From Cellulomonas sp. URHD0024 (GTDB lineage Bacteria; Actinomycetota; Actinomycetes; Actinomycetales; Cellulomonadaceae), in assembly GCF_000426185.1 (NCBI RefSeq), contig NZ_AUEW01000001.1, positions 1-64,000 of the forward strand: DNA of 64,000 nucleotides. The letters run 5' to 3'. The notes beneath the pieces are model-generated. The model saw only the letters and a program-made list of their open reading frames with translations. It searched no databases and was not told the DNA's origin. The number at the start of each line of letters is the position of its first letter. The first letter of the stretch is position 1. A program made the position numbers and the translations under genes. Shown here piece after piece: positions 35,438-47,780 of this stretch.

Positions 35438-38400
35438 CTAGTTCCTCGTGATGGTGAAGCCGGGGCAGGTGTTGACGACGTCGTGCGAGTTGTTCGTCAT
35501 CACCAGGTTGGTGAACGTCGCCGCCCCGATGGCCGGTCCCTGACCGGGCTCCGGGAGGGCGTTGCACCAGACCGCGATACCCGTGCGGCCGGTGAGGTTG
35601 AACGACGACGCGGTCGCGTCGACGTTGCTGCCGTCCGGCCGGGGCTCGTTCGCCCGGTCGACGGTGACGTTCGTCAGCACGGTGTCGGCGACCGGGTTGG
35701 TGGCACTCGACCCGACGTACTTCGTCTGGAACATGACCCCGTCGTACGTGGGGTCGACGATGTCGACGTTGCTGACGCGGATGCCCGTGAACGCCCCGTC
35801 ACCGGAGTTGAGCCACAGACCGGGGAAGAGCTGCTGACCCCAGAAGTGGCCGCCCGACCGGACGATCGAGATGCTGTCGAACGTCGTCGTCCCGCTGAAC
35901 CCGACGAACGGGATCCCGAAGTTGATCGACGAGATGGTCAACCCGGGGTACGTCAGCTGGTCTGCCGCGTAGAGGTTCCGGAACGTGTTCCCGGAGCCGC
36001 CGTAGACCGCGAAGCCGCTCGCGCGCCACGTGAGGATCGCCGTGAGGTTCTCCTCGAGGTTGTTCGACACCGTGCCGGCGTGCACGTCCTGGGCGTTGAA
36101 CAGCGCGAAGCTGTCGTCACCCGTGGCGTGCGCCGCCATGTTGCGCAGGACGTTGTTCGAGCTGTCGTTCGCCAGCGTGATGCCGTCGGCGAACGTGTCG
36201 TCGATCCGGTTGTTGGTGAACGTCGAGCTGTCCACGTTCTGGCCCCACACCATCACGACCGTGTGGGCGACCCACACGTTGTCGATCGTGATGTTGGTGA
36301 CGTTGGTCAGCGCGAACACCTGGCCGGAGCCGTCGGTCCGGCTGGTGGTGTTGCCGAAGACCGCGAAGTTCCGGAACTGCGAACCCGTGGCGCCGGCCCC
36401 GTTGGGAGTGAAGCCGACGTCGGTGTTCTCCTGGCCCTGCGGTGCGTAGAGCCGTGTGAACCACGGCCCGGCGCCGACGACCTGCAGCGGCTTCTGGCCG
36501 ATCTGGAACTTCTGCGACACCTGGTAGTCGCCCGCGGGCAGGTAGATGCCGGTGGCCGTGGCGCTCTGGTTGGCCGTGTTCAGGGCCGTCTGGATCGCCG
36601 AGCCGTCGAGGCCGTTGACCGTGACGAGGTGCGTCGGGTCGGGATTCGCGATCGGCGTCGCCAGCTCGAGCTGGACGAAGTCGACCGTGATGTCCGCACC
36701 GGTGGTGTTGCGCACCGAGAGCGTGGAGCCCGCCGGGACGGTCGTGGACAGGACCACGTTCGCCTCGTCGTAGATGTGCCGCGGGCCCGTGCCTGAGTTC
36801 TGCGGCGAGGCCTCGGCCCCGTACAGCCACGCGTACTTGGACACGAGGTTCACGGTGCCCACCTGCGTGGAGCCGTCGAACACCCCGAGCGTCGTCGTGG
36901 TGCCGTCCGGGATCGAGTAGCGGACGTCGATCGTGTTGGTCGCCGCCCGCGTGGTCCAGGAGACCGCCTTGCCGGTCGCGTTCAACCGCACGGCCTTGCG
37001 GCCCGACGCCTCACCCGCGAGGTCGCCGATCGTGCGGTTGGGTCCGACCGTGGTCGCCCCGCCCGCGGGCGTGCCGTCCTCCGCCTCGTAGGAGTCGTAC
37101 GGCATCGACGCGCCACGACCGGCCGACAGCGACTGCACCGTGGTGTTGTTGGCCTGCTTGACGGACAGCTCGGCCGAGTCGGCGGCGACCGTGGTGGTCA
37201 CCGTGAACTTGCCGTTCACGGCGGTCCACGTCCCGGCGGTCACGTTGACGCTCGCACCCGCCGCGACGACTCCGGAAGGAGCGGTCGGGGTGAGCGTCTT
37301 GACGACGGCACCCGTCTGGTCCTTGATCGTCACCGTGACGCCGTGCGCGGACGCGCTCGACGGCTGGTTGCCCTGGTTGCGGACCGTCGTGGTGAACGTG
37401 ACCGTCTGCCCACCCGAGGGCGAGGTGGGCGACCAGCCGGTCGTCGCGACGAGGTCTGCGCTCTGCACGGGGGACACGGTCAGTGCCGGGCCCGTCGCGC
37501 TGTTGTTCGCCTCGCTCTGCTCGACGATCGCGTTCGTCTCGTCGACGACCGCCGAGGTGGCGTACGTGCCGGCCGACTGCGGTCCGGCGTTGAGCGTCAC
37601 CGTGGCGGAGCCGCCCGCGGCGAGGGCAGCCACGTTGGCCGTCCCCACCTTCGTCGTGCCGAGGTAGAAGCTCACCGCACTCGCCGCGGCGGACGCCGTG
37701 CCGACGTTGGTGATCTTCGCGCTCAGCGTGACGGCGTCCGTCTCCAGCGGGCTGGCGGGCGTCGACGCGACGTTGCTGACGGCGAGGTCCGGGTTCGGAG
37801 CGGGGACGCCCAGCACCTGGAGCTCGGCCACCTGACCGCCGGACGCGCCCGAGTTGGTGGTGAACGACAGGCGGACGTCCGCCGCCGTGGCGCTCACCGG
37901 GATCGTGACGACGTTGTTCCCCTGGCTGAACGTGTACGTCGCCGACGGCTTGATGGTCGTGTAGCTGCCGCCCGCCTGGTCCCTGCCCTCGATGGAGAAG
38001 GTCTGGGTGCGCGTGCCCCAGGCCGGGTCCGGGTTGAGCTTGACGACGACCGACGAGACGGACACGTTCGCCCTCATGGCCACGTTCAGCCAGGACGGGA
38101 GCGCACCCTCCCAGTAGGTGGTGAGGTTGCCGTCGTTGGCGTTGGCGGCGACGAACGTGAAGGTGTCGGACGACGAGGTCATCGTCTTGCCCGGCGCCTG
38201 GTCCGTTGCCGTGGTCGTGCCGCCCGTGCCCGACAGCGGCACGGTCAGGGTGCTGTTGGTCGCGGAGCTGGAGAACGTCAGGCTGCCGGTGCGGGTGCCT
38301 GCCGCCGTGGGCGAGAACGTCACGGTCGCCGAGCACGCGTTGCCCGCACCGAGCGTGGTGCCGCAGGTGGTGGTCCGGCTGAAGTCACCACTCGCCGTCA

Positions 38401-41400
38401 CACCGAAGAGGTTCGCGGACGCCCCCCCGGTGTTGGTGAACACGACGGTCTGGGTCGCGCTCGACGAGCCCACGGCGGTGCTGCCGTAGGTCAGGCTCGA
38501 CGGGTTGGCGGTGATCGTCGGGGTCGAGACGGGGGATCCCGTCCCGGTCAGACCGACGGCCAGGGCCGGGTTGGTGGCGTTGCTCGCGACCGTGAGGGTT
38601 CCCGTGCGGGTTCCCGTCCCGGTCGGTCGGAACGTCACGGTGACGGTGCACGAGGCGCCGGCGGCCAGCGAGGCGCCGCAGGTGGTCGTGTCCGAGTACT
38701 CACCGCTGACCGAGACCCCGCTGAGGGTCGCGGCGGCGCTGCCGGTGTTCGCGATCGTCACATCCTGCGTCGGGGAGGCCGAGCCGACCGCGGTGCCGGC
38801 GAACGTCAGGCTCGTCGGGTTGGCGGTGAGCGTCGCTGAGGTGGGCGCGACGCCCGTGCCGCTGAGCGCGACCGTCAGGGACGGGTTGCTGGCGTTGCTG
38901 GCCACCGTGAGCGTGCCGGTGCGCACACCGGCGGCAGTTGGCCGGAAGGTGACGCTCGCCGTGCACGACGCACCTGCGGCCAGGGTGGCGCCGCAGGTGG
39001 TCGTGTCGGCGAAGTCACCGTTGACGGTGACGCCCGAGAGGTTCGCCGAGGCGCCGCCGGTGTTGGTGATCGTCACGGACTGCGCCGCGCTCGTCGCGCC
39101 GAGGGTGGTGGCGCCGTAGGAGAGGCTCGCCGGGGACGCGGCCAGGGTGGCCGTGCCGGAGCCTCCGGGACCGTAGACCTCGAGCTCGGAGATCTGGCCG
39201 GCGATCCAGCCCGTGTTCGCGCTGACCGTGACCCGCACGTACCGGGCGGTGGCCGTCGCGAACGTGAGGTTCACCGTGTTCGCACTGGCCTGCCGGAACT
39301 GCGCCACGCCGGACGGCGACAGCGTCGCCCACGTGGAGCCGTTCGTGCTGCCCTGGATCGTCAGGGTCTGGTCCCGGTCGCCCCAGCTGGCCGGCAGCTT
39401 GAGCGTGACCTTGTTGACCGACTGGGCCGAGCCGAGGTCCACCTGGACCCACTGCGGGAACGCGTTGTTCGCGCTCTCCCAGTAGGTGGCCTGGTTTCCG
39501 TCCGTGGCGTTGACGGACGCGTAGACGTCGTTGTGAGACTGCTCGCCGGTGGGCTTGTTCAGCGCCAGGTTGCCGGTCGCGGTGCCGGCGCCGGTGCCCG
39601 AGAGGGCCACGGTCGTGGGGCTGTTGGTGGCGTTGCTGGTGACGGTGACCGACCCGGTGCGGGCACCGGTGGCTGTCGGCTGGAACGTCACGGCGACGGC
39701 GCAGGTGGCACCGGCCGCCAGCGTCGACCCGCAGGTGCTGGTCTGCGAGAAGTCACCGGTGGTGGCGACTCCCGAGACCGTGGCAGCGGCGCCGCCCGTG
39801 TTCGTGATCGTCACGCTCTGGACGGCGCTGGGCGTGCCGACCGTGGTCGAGCCGAACGTGAGCGACGACGGGCTGGCCGACAGCGACGCGGTCGCCGCCG
39901 AGATCCCGGTGCCGCTCAGCGCGACCGTGGTCGGGCTGTTCGACGCGTTGCTCGTGACCGTCAGCGTGCCGGTGCGGTTGCCGGTCGCGGCCGGCGCGAA
40001 CTTGACCGAGACCGCGCACGAGGCACCGGCCGCCAGGGTCGCCCCGCAGGTGTTCGTCTGCGAGAAGTCACCGCTGAGCAGGATGCCGGACAGCGTTGCC
40101 GCCGCCGTGCCCGTGTTGGTGACGGTGACCGTCTGTGCCGCGCTCGAGGTGCTCACGGTCTGGCTCGCGAACGTGAGCGAGCCAGGGTTGGTGCCCAGCA
40201 CGGCCGTCGGGGTGACGGTGCCGCTCGGGAACACCTGCAGCTCGGAGATCTGCCCCGCGGGCCATCCCGAGTTCGCCGTGATGTTCACGCGCACGTACCG
40301 GGCGTTCGTCGCCGGGATGGTGATCGCGGCGGTGTTGGGCGTCGCGTCGGCCGGGTTGAACGTGTAGGTCCCGGACGCGACCGTGCCGAACGTCGTGCCG
40401 TCGGTGCTCGTCTGCACCGAGAGCGTCTGCGTCCGTGTCGCCCACGCCGAGGCCGGCGGGAGCCTGAGGGTGACCTTGCCGATGCTCGTGGCGGCGCCGA
40501 GGTCGACCTGGAGCCACTGCGGGAACGCGTTGTTGTTGCTCTCCCAGTAGGTGTTCGCGTCGCCGTCGACCGCTGTGGCAGCCGCCTGCGTGCTGTTGAC
40601 CTGGGAGCTCGCGCTCGCGGTCTTGCCCTGCGCGATGTTGGTGGTGGAGTCGACCGCAGGCCCGGAGAGGGCGACCGTGGTCGGGCTGTTGTTCGCGTTG
40701 CTGGCCACCGTGAGGGTTCCCGTGCGCGAGCCGGCCGCCGTGGGCTTGAAGGCCACCGTCACCGTGCACGAGGAGCCGACGGCCACCGAGGAGCAGGTGT
40801 TCGTCTGCGTGTAGTCGCCCGTCACGGTCACGCCGGAGACGGTCGCCGCGGAGGTGCCGGTGTTGGTCACCGTCACGGTCTGCGTCGGGCTCGTGGCACC
40901 GACGATCGTGCTGCCGAACGTGAGCGAGCCGGGGTTGGCGCCCAGGATCGGTCCGGGTGCGACGCCCGTACCGGACAGGGGGACCGTGTTGGCCGACCCG
41001 TTCGCAGTCACGGAGAGGTTGCCGGACCGCGCGCCGGCGGCGGTCGGGCTGAACTTCACCGACACCGTGCAGGATGCACCGGCGGCCAGTGACGAACCAC
41101 AGGCGTTCGTCTGGCTGAAGTCACCCGTGACGGCGATCGCGCCGACCGCGGCCGACGTCGTGCCGGTGTTGGTGACCGTGACGGCCTGTGCCGCGCTCGT
41201 CGCGCCGGTGGCCACCGACCCGAACGACACGGCCGCCGGGCTCACGCTCACGCCCGAGATGGTGTCGGGCAGGTACGGCGGGAGGGTCGGCGTCGGCCAC
41301 GGACCGCAGAACGGGGTCCCGAAGACGCCGGAGTTGCCGCCGCCGTCGGTGAGCACGAACTGGTTGCTGCAGCTGTAGATCGAGGACGGCCCCTGCGTGC

Positions 41401-43042
41401 CGGTGGCCGTCGTGTTGGTGATCGTCGCCGCACCCGCGACCTGCTCCTGCACGACGAACGTGCCGGTGTTCTGGATGGTCGCGTTGTTGATCTTGACGTT
41501 GGAGATGTTCGAGCCCGAGACGAACTGGATCGCCTCGAACGGGCTCTGCTGGATGAGGATGTTGTCGACGTTGGTCAGGCCCGTCATCGAGCCGTCGCGC
41601 GCGTCGAACCAGAGGGCGCCGACACCGAACTGCCAGTTCGGGTCGATGTTGCCGTCCCGGATGAGCGTGTTGCGCAGGACGTCGGTGCGGCCGAGCGTCG
41701 TGGAGGCGAAGCGCTGTGCGACGTGGATGCCGCCGCCCTGGGTGAGGCCGGAGTCGATCACGCGGTTGTCGGTGACGAAGTTGTCGTGACCGCCGTAGAT
41801 CGCGATGCCGTTGGCCAGGATCGGGTACTGCACCGTGTTGTGGTCGAACGAGTCGTTGACGTCGGCGTTCTGCTCGGCCCACGTCGCCAGGCCGTCGTCG
41901 CCCGCGTTGCGGACGTCGCTGTTGGTGACCCGGCTGTTCGTCACGCCGTTGTGGAAGTTCACGCCGTCGGCGGTGAAGTTGCGCAGCCGGAGCCCGCTGA
42001 TCACGAGGTTGTCGAACGGCCCGTCCATCCACGCGCCCACCTTGGTGTGCTCGATCCACACCCGGTCGACCGTCGAGTTGGTGAGCGCCCCGCCGATGCC
42101 GTTGACCTGGTCGGCGTCGTTGCGCTCCTGCACGTTGCCGAAGATCGCGAAGTCGGACAGGTGGACGTTGGTGCTCGGGTTCGGCGCGTAGTTGCCGTAG
42201 AACCCGATGCGGTCACCCGTGGTGCGGGAGTACCACATGCCGGCGCCCTTGATCGTCACGTTGTTGACGATGATGTGGTCGACGATCTTGAACGTGCCGA
42301 CCGGGATCCACACGGTTCCGCCCGTTCCCGCCGCGGCGATGGCCTGCTTCATCGCGTTCGTCGAGTCGGCCACGCCGGTGGGGTCCGCGCCGAAGGTCGT
42401 GATCGAGGTCGACCCGGACGGCTGCGTGAGGGGCGCGGCCACGTTCTCGAAGTCGGCGAAGTCGATCGTGGACGACGACGCCGTGGCATCCGAGTCGACC
42501 TGCAGCCGGAACGTGGTGCCGGCCGGGTAGGTCGTCGGGAACAGGCGGTTCAGCTCGTCGTAGAAGTGGTGCGCGTTCGATCCGGGCTGGTTGCTGAACG
42601 GGTAGCTCGAGTAGTACCAGCTGTAGGCGTTGGTCAGCGTGAAGCTCGGTTGCTTGACCCCGTTGATGTAGAGCGACAGCGGCGACGTGTAGACCGAGCC
42701 GCTGCCCGAGTCGGGGATCGAGTAGCGGAAGTCGATCGAGTTCGTCGCCGTGGGCGTCGTGAACTCGACGTACTTGCCCTGGCCCGTCAGCGTGACGGCC
42801 TTGCGGTAGGAGGCCTCTCCGGGGAGCGTGTTGTACGCCGCCGACGGACCGATGATCGTGCCGTTCGTGCTGGCGTTCTCTGCCTGTACCTCGACGTACG
42901 GCAGGGTCGCTCCGACGCCGCCGGTCGCTGCGGCCGACGCCGCCGATCCGGTGAGGGCGACGAGGCCGGCGGCGATCACGACCGAGCTGGCCGCGAGGGC
43001 GCCGACATGGCGACGCCCTCGCGAGGTTCGCATGGCGAACAT
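35438..43042 (-). CDS. Giant secreted enzyme with two GH87-like beta-helix domains (putative alpha-1,3-glucanase)
   Basis: 2534 aa. Signal peptide 1-38. Order of modules: carbohydrate-binding module of CBM35 type (about 45-205); beta-helix 1 (210-590) with D359, D382 and D383; choice-of-anchor D repeats (597-693, 698-796); discoidin (802-942); anchor D (947-1047, 1053-1152); discoidin (1157-1292); anchor D (1298-1397, 1403-1501, 1508-1606); discoidin (1613-1746); two CARDB domains (1751-1858, 1862-1972); a second CBM35-like module (1980-2140); beta-helix 2 (2143-2534) with D2286, D2309 and D2310. In both helices the Asp spacing (0, +23, +24) equals that of the catalytic Asp triad I recall for GH87 Agl-FH1 (1045, 1068, 1069). 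GH87 enzymes cut alpha-1,3-glucan of fungal walls or dental glucans. There is no visible sortase or SLH anchor. The start may be the ATG at 43042 or 43033. The substrate is inferred. Confidence 0.85.
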   Translation of the reverse strand: MFAMRTSRGRRHVGALAASSVVIAAGLVALTGSAASAAATGGVGATLPYVEVQAENASTNGTIIGPSAAYNTLPGEASYRKAVTLTGQGKYVEFTTPTATNSIDFRYSIPDSGSGSVYTSPLSLYINGVKQPSFTLTNAYSWYYSSYPFSNQPGSNAHHFYDELNRLFPTTYPAGTTFRLQVDSDATASSSTIDFADFENVAAPLTQPSGSTSITTFGADPTGVADSTNAMKQAIAAAGTGGTVWIPVGTFKIVDHIIVNNVTIKGAGMWYSRTTGDRIGFYGNYAPNPSTNVHLSDFAIFGNVQERNDADQVNGIGGALTNSTVDRVWIEHTKVGAWMDGPFDNLVISGLRLRNFTADGVNFHNGVTNSRVTNSDVRNAGDDGLATWAEQNADVNDSFDHNTVQYPILANGIAIYGGHDNFVTDNRVIDSGLTQGGGIHVAQRFASTTLGRTDVLRNTLIRDGNIDPNWQFGVGALWFDARDGSMTGLTNVDNILIQQSPFEAIQFVSGSNISNVKINNATIQNTGTFVVQEQVAGAATITNTTATGTQGPSSIYSCSNQFVLTDGGGNSGVFGTPFCGPWPTPTLPPYLPDTISGVSVSPAAVSFGSVATGATSAAQAVTVTNTGTTSAAVGAIAVTGDFSQTNACGSSLAAGASCTVSVKFSPTAAGARSGNLSVTANGSANTVPLSGTGVAPGPILGANPGSLTFGSTIVGATSPTQTVTVTNTGTSAATVSGVTVTGDYTQTNTCSSVAVGSSCTVTVAFKPTAAGSRTGTLTVASNANNSPTTVALSGPAVDSTTNIAQGKTASASSQVNSTQAAATAVDGDANTYWESNNNAFPQWLQVDLGAATSIGKVTLRLPPASAWATRTQTLSVQTSTDGTTFGTVASGTYTFNPADATPNTAAITIPATNARYVRVNITANSGWPAGQISELQVFPSGTVTPTAVLGTNPGSLTFASQTVSTSSAAQTVTVTNTGTAAATLSGILLSGDFSQTNTCGATLAAGASCAVSVKFAPAATGNRTGTLTVTSNASNSPTTVALSGTGISAATASLSASPSSLTFGSTTVGTPSAVQSVTITNTGGAAATVSGVATTGDFSQTSTCGSTLAAGATCAVAVTFQPTATGARTGSVTVTSNATNSPTTVALSGTGAGTATGNLALNKPTGEQSHNDVYASVNATDGNQATYWESANNAFPQWVQVDLGSAQSVNKVTLKLPASWGDRDQTLTIQGSTNGSTWATLSPSGVAQFRQASANTVNLTFATATARYVRVTVSANTGWIAGQISELEVYGPGGSGTATLAASPASLSYGATTLGATSAAQSVTITNTGGASANLSGVTVNGDFADTTTCGATLAAGASCTASVTFRPTAAGVRTGTLTVASNASNPSLTVALSGTGVAPTSATLTANPTSLTFAGTAVGSASPTQDVTIANTGSAAATLSGVSVSGEYSDTTTCGASLAAGASCTVTVTFRPTGTGTRTGTLTVASNATNPALAVGLTGTGSPVSTPTITANPSSLTYGSTAVGSSSATQTVVFTNTGGASANLFGVTASGDFSRTTTCGTTLGAGNACSATVTFSPTAAGTRTGSLTFSSSATNSTLTVPLSGTGGTTTATDQAPGKTMTSSSDTFTFVAANANDGNLTTYWEGALPSWLNVAMRANVSVSSVVVKLNPDPAWGTRTQTFSIEGRDQAGGSYTTIKPSATYTFSQGNNVVTIPVSATAADVRLSFTTNSGASGGQVAELQVLGVPAPNPDLAVSNVASTPASPLETDAVTLSAKITNVGTASAAASAVSFYLGTTKVGTANVAALAAGGSATVTLNAGPQSAGTYATSAVVDETNAIVEQSEANNSATGPALTVSPVQSADLVATTGWSPTSPSGGQTVTFTTTVRNQGNQPSSASAHGVTVTIKDQTGAVVKTLTPTAPSGVVAAGASVNVTAGTWTAVNGKFTVTTTVAADSAELSVKQANNTTVQSLSAGRGASMPYDSYEAEDGTPAGGATTVGPNRTIGDLAGEASGRKAVRLNATGKAVSWTTRAATNTIDVRYSIPDGTTTTLGVFDGSTQVGTVNLVSKYAWLYGAEASPQNSGTGPRHIYDEANVVLSTTVPAGSTLSVRNTTGADITVDFVQLELATPIANPDPTHLVTVNGLDGSAIQTALNTANQSATATGIYLPAGDYQVSQKFQIGQKPLQVVGAGPWFTRLYAPQGQENTDVGFTPNGAGATGSQFRNFAVFGNTTSRTDGSGQVFALTNVTNITIDNVWVAHTVVMVWGQNVDSSTFTNNRIDDTFADGITLANDSSNNVLRNMAAHATGDDSFALFNAQDVHAGTVSNNLEENLTAILTWRASGFAVYGGSGNTFRNLYAADQLTYPGLTISSINFGIPFVGFSGTTTFDSISIVRSGGHFWGQQLFPGLWLNSGDGAFTGIRVSNVDIVDPTYDGVMFQTKYVGSSATNPVADTVLTNVTVDRANEPRPDGSNVDATASSFNLTGRTGIAVWCNALPEPGQGPAIGAATFTNLVMTNNSHDVVNTCPGFTITRN
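38225..41254 (-). repeat. Seven choice-of-anchor D repeats interleaved with discoidin domains
   Basis: Seven units of about 100 residues share SLTFGSTxVG, a TNTG turn, GDFSxTxTCGxxLAAGASC, PTAAGxRTGTLTV and a VALSGTG end. Each holds a likely disulfide pair in the TCG and ASC positions. Two discoidin domains interrupt the series after repeats 2 and 4. Strong similarity between units points to duplication; the DNA repeats are diverged enough to remain stable. Confidence 0.85.
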
Positions 43043-43395
43043 AGGGGTTTCTCACTCTCGACAGTACCGATGGGAAACGCGGGTCTTGGGACCGCCGATC
43101 GACCCTCGGCCGCCGTTGGCGCGGGGGTGTGTCTCCGAGAGGACTCGGGTCGGGCGGAGGCGACGCTGCCTCGCAGACTCCACGCGTCCGTGGAGAGCGC
43201 TTGGTCCGTGCGGGTTGTCATCGGTCGCGTGACCGACGGATAGACCGTAGCGATCCAGACACATTGGTGCAAGATGTCGATAATCGACTGCAAGTTACGT
43301 CGTCTTCGCTCGAAAAAGTGCGATGGGGCCGACAAGCGCGCGTTTCCCCGATACAGGTCTTTCGCGTCGGGCGCGCCCTGTGGAACCATCCGCGC
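43043..43395. promoter_or_regulatory. Divergent intergenic region upstream of the giant glucanase
   Basis: 353 bp without a supported gene. TCGGTCGCGTGACCGA at 43221-43236 is a perfect 6-4-6 palindrome, and TGGAGAGCGCTTGG at 43191-43204 has an AGCGCT centre like LacI-family sugar-regulator sites, though its arms match poorly. The part from about 43240 to 43320 is more AT-rich than its surroundings. AACCAT at 43384-43389 could be a -10 box 6 nt before the next gene. Confidence 0.35.
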
Positions 43396-44484
43396 GTGGA
43401 TCCCATCGCGGTCGCCGTCGTCGTCGGTATCGTCCTTCTCGTCGTCGCCTGTCTCGCCGTCGCGATCGCCGTCCCACTCAGGAGGTCCGGCTGGAGGCCC
43501 CGCGCGAGGTCCGGCGGTCGTTCCGGCAGGAGGTCCGCGAAGAGGTCCGGTGGACCGACCGTGACGGTCGAGGTCACCGTCGACGAGGCTCTGGGCGACG
43601 CGGACCTGGTCGCAGCCCGCGCGACGGCGCTGGAGGGCCGATGGGAGCCGGCGGCGGCGTTGATCCGCGCCTCGACCGACCCCGAGGTCCGGTTCCAGCG
43701 CGTGTGGGTCCTGGCGAAGGCGGCGGCGGAGAGCCCCGGCTGGCTGGCGGCCTGGCGCAACGCTGAGCCCGACGACGCGGATGCGCTCGTGCTGCAAGCG
43801 GAGACCGACGTGGTGCGTGCGTGGGTGCACCGAGGAGGCTACTCGCGCGTCGACGACGTCGACGGCTTCCTCGCGAAGCTGCGGGTTGCCGAACGTCGGG
43901 CGCACCAGGCCGTGGTGGTCGCTCCCGACGACCCGTCACCGCGGGTGACACGCCTCACCCTCGCGCGAGGTCTCCAGCTCGGTGCCGACGAGCACGAGGC
44001 ACGGCTCGCCTCGCTCCGTGCCCTGGTTCCGTTCCACCGGGCGGGGCTGCAGGAGGCCCTGCAGTTCAAGGCTGCGAAGTGGTTCGGCAGCAGGGAGGAG
44101 ATGTTCGCGTTCGCGCAGGACGTCTCCGCGAACGCGCCGGCCGGCTCCGCCGCGACGCTGATGATCGTCGCCGCTCACCTCGAGCAGGACCTCGAAGAGC
44201 CCGGGGAGTACATGTCCACGCCCGAGGTGCGAGCGGCGATCGCGGCCGCGGAGGGGCGCTGGCGTGCCGGAGCGGACGGGCCCTCGCCGATCGACAAGCC
44301 GTGGGCCCACAACGTCCTGGCGTTCGCCTACTGGCTCGCCGACGAGCCGGCACGGGCCGCGGTGCACCTCGCCGAGACCCGTGAGCACCTGTCGGACTGG
44401 CCGTGGCGGTACCGCGGCGACGCGGCCGTCGCGCACGCGACGGCACAGCAGTGGATCGAGCAGAGTCAGCCGGTGAGCGCGTAG
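43396..44484 (+). CDS. Membrane-anchored helical-repeat protein of unknown function
   Basis: 362 aa. One N-terminal membrane helix (AVAVVVGIVLLVVACLAVAI, residues about 4-23) is followed by an Arg/Gly/Ser-rich linker (about 28-52) and a largely alpha-helical domain with TPR-like Ala/Leu/Arg spacing (AAALIRASTDPEVRFQRVWV; later AHNVLAFAYWLADEPARAA). I do not recognise a named family. The GTG at 43396 starts right at the helix; a longer frame to 43129 would need a basic, atypical leader. Convergent with the SURF1 gene, 4 nt apart. Confidence 0.75.
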   Translation: MDPIAVAVVVGIVLLVVACLAVAIAVPLRRSGWRPRARSGGRSGRRSAKRSGGPTVTVEVTVDEALGDADLVAARATALEGRWEPAAALIRASTDPEVRFQRVWVLAKAAAESPGWLAAWRNAEPDDADALVLQAETDVVRAWVHRGGYSRVDDVDGFLAKLRVAERRAHQAVVVAPDDPSPRVTRLTLARGLQLGADEHEARLASLRALVPFHRAGLQEALQFKAAKWFGSREEMFAFAQDVSANAPAGSAATLMIVAAHLEQDLEEPGEYMSTPEVRAAIAAAEGRWRAGADGPSPIDKPWAHNVLAFAYWLADEPARAAVHLAETREHLSDWPWRYRGDAAVAHATAQQWIEQSQPVSA

Positions 44485-44488
44485 CCGG

Positions 44489-46934
<2,446 letters not shown>

Positions 46935-46966
46935 CACTTCGTACGGAACTAGAGAACGGAACACTG

Positions 46967-47734
46967 ATGGGTCTGCTCGACGGCAAGACACTCCTGGTCA
47001 CCGGCGTCCTCACCGACGGTTCGATCGCCTTCCACGTGGCGCGCCTCGCGCAGGAAGAGGGCGCGGAGGTGCTGCTGACGTCGTTCGGCCGGCAGTTCCG
47101 CCTCACGCAGGCGATCTCTCGCCGCCTGCCCAAGCCGGCGCCCGTTCTCCAGCTCGACGTCACGTCGGCGGAGGACCTCGAGGCGCTGCAGGAGCGCGTG
47201 CGCGAGCATGCCGACCACCTCGACGGTGCCGTGCACTCCATCGGTTTCGCGCCGCAGTCGGTCATGGGCGGCAACTTCCTGGCGGGGGAGTGGGCGGACG
47301 TGGCGACGGCGCTCGAGGTCAGTGCCTACTCCCTGAAATCGCTGGCCGTCGCGACGAAGCCGCTGCTCACCCGCGGCTCCGCGGTGGTCGGGCTGACGTT
47401 CGACGCGCGCTACGCCTGGCCGGTCTACGACTGGATGGGCGTCGCCAAGGCCGCGTTCGAGTCGACCGCGCGCTACCTGGCCCGTGACCTCGGAGCAGAC
47501 GGCATCCGCGTGAACCTCGTCTCGGCAGGCCCGATCCGGACCACCGCCGCCAAGTCGATCCCGGGCTTCAACACCATGGAGGAGGGCTGGTCGGAGCGCG
47601 CACCCCTGGGCTGGGACGTGAGCGACCCGGAGCCGACCGCGCGCGCGGTCGCCGCACTGCTCTCCGACTGGTTCCCGGCGACGACGGGCGAGATCGTGCA
47701 CGTCGACGGCGGCGTCCACGCGATGGGTCTGTGA
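46967..47734 (+). CDS. fabI: Enoyl-ACP reductase (InhA/FabI-like)
   Basis: 255 aa. It performs the last reduction of fatty acid elongation with NADH. The cofactor site LVTGVLTDGSIAFHVA lacks the classical GxGxxG, as in the FabI family, and the catalytic Tyr-x6-Lys pair is in VYDWMGVAKAA. HSIGFAP and SAGPIRTTAAKSIPGF are InhA-like. It follows fabG by 32 nt with a modest GAACGGA site. A Ser sits in the position of InhA G96-S94 region (HSIGF), so this is the wild-type isoniazid-target form. Confidence 0.93.
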   Translation: MGLLDGKTLLVTGVLTDGSIAFHVARLAQEEGAEVLLTSFGRQFRLTQAISRRLPKPAPVLQLDVTSAEDLEALQERVREHADHLDGAVHSIGFAPQSVMGGNFLAGEWADVATALEVSAYSLKSLAVATKPLLTRGSAVVGLTFDARYAWPVYDWMGVAKAAFESTARYLARDLGADGIRVNLVSAGPIRTTAAKSIPGFNTMEEGWSERAPLGWDVSDPEPTARAVAALLSDWFPATTGEIVHVDGGVHAMGL

Positions 47735-47780
47735 GTCCCGAAGCGTGCGGTCGACCTCGCATTGATGGGACCCTGAGCCG

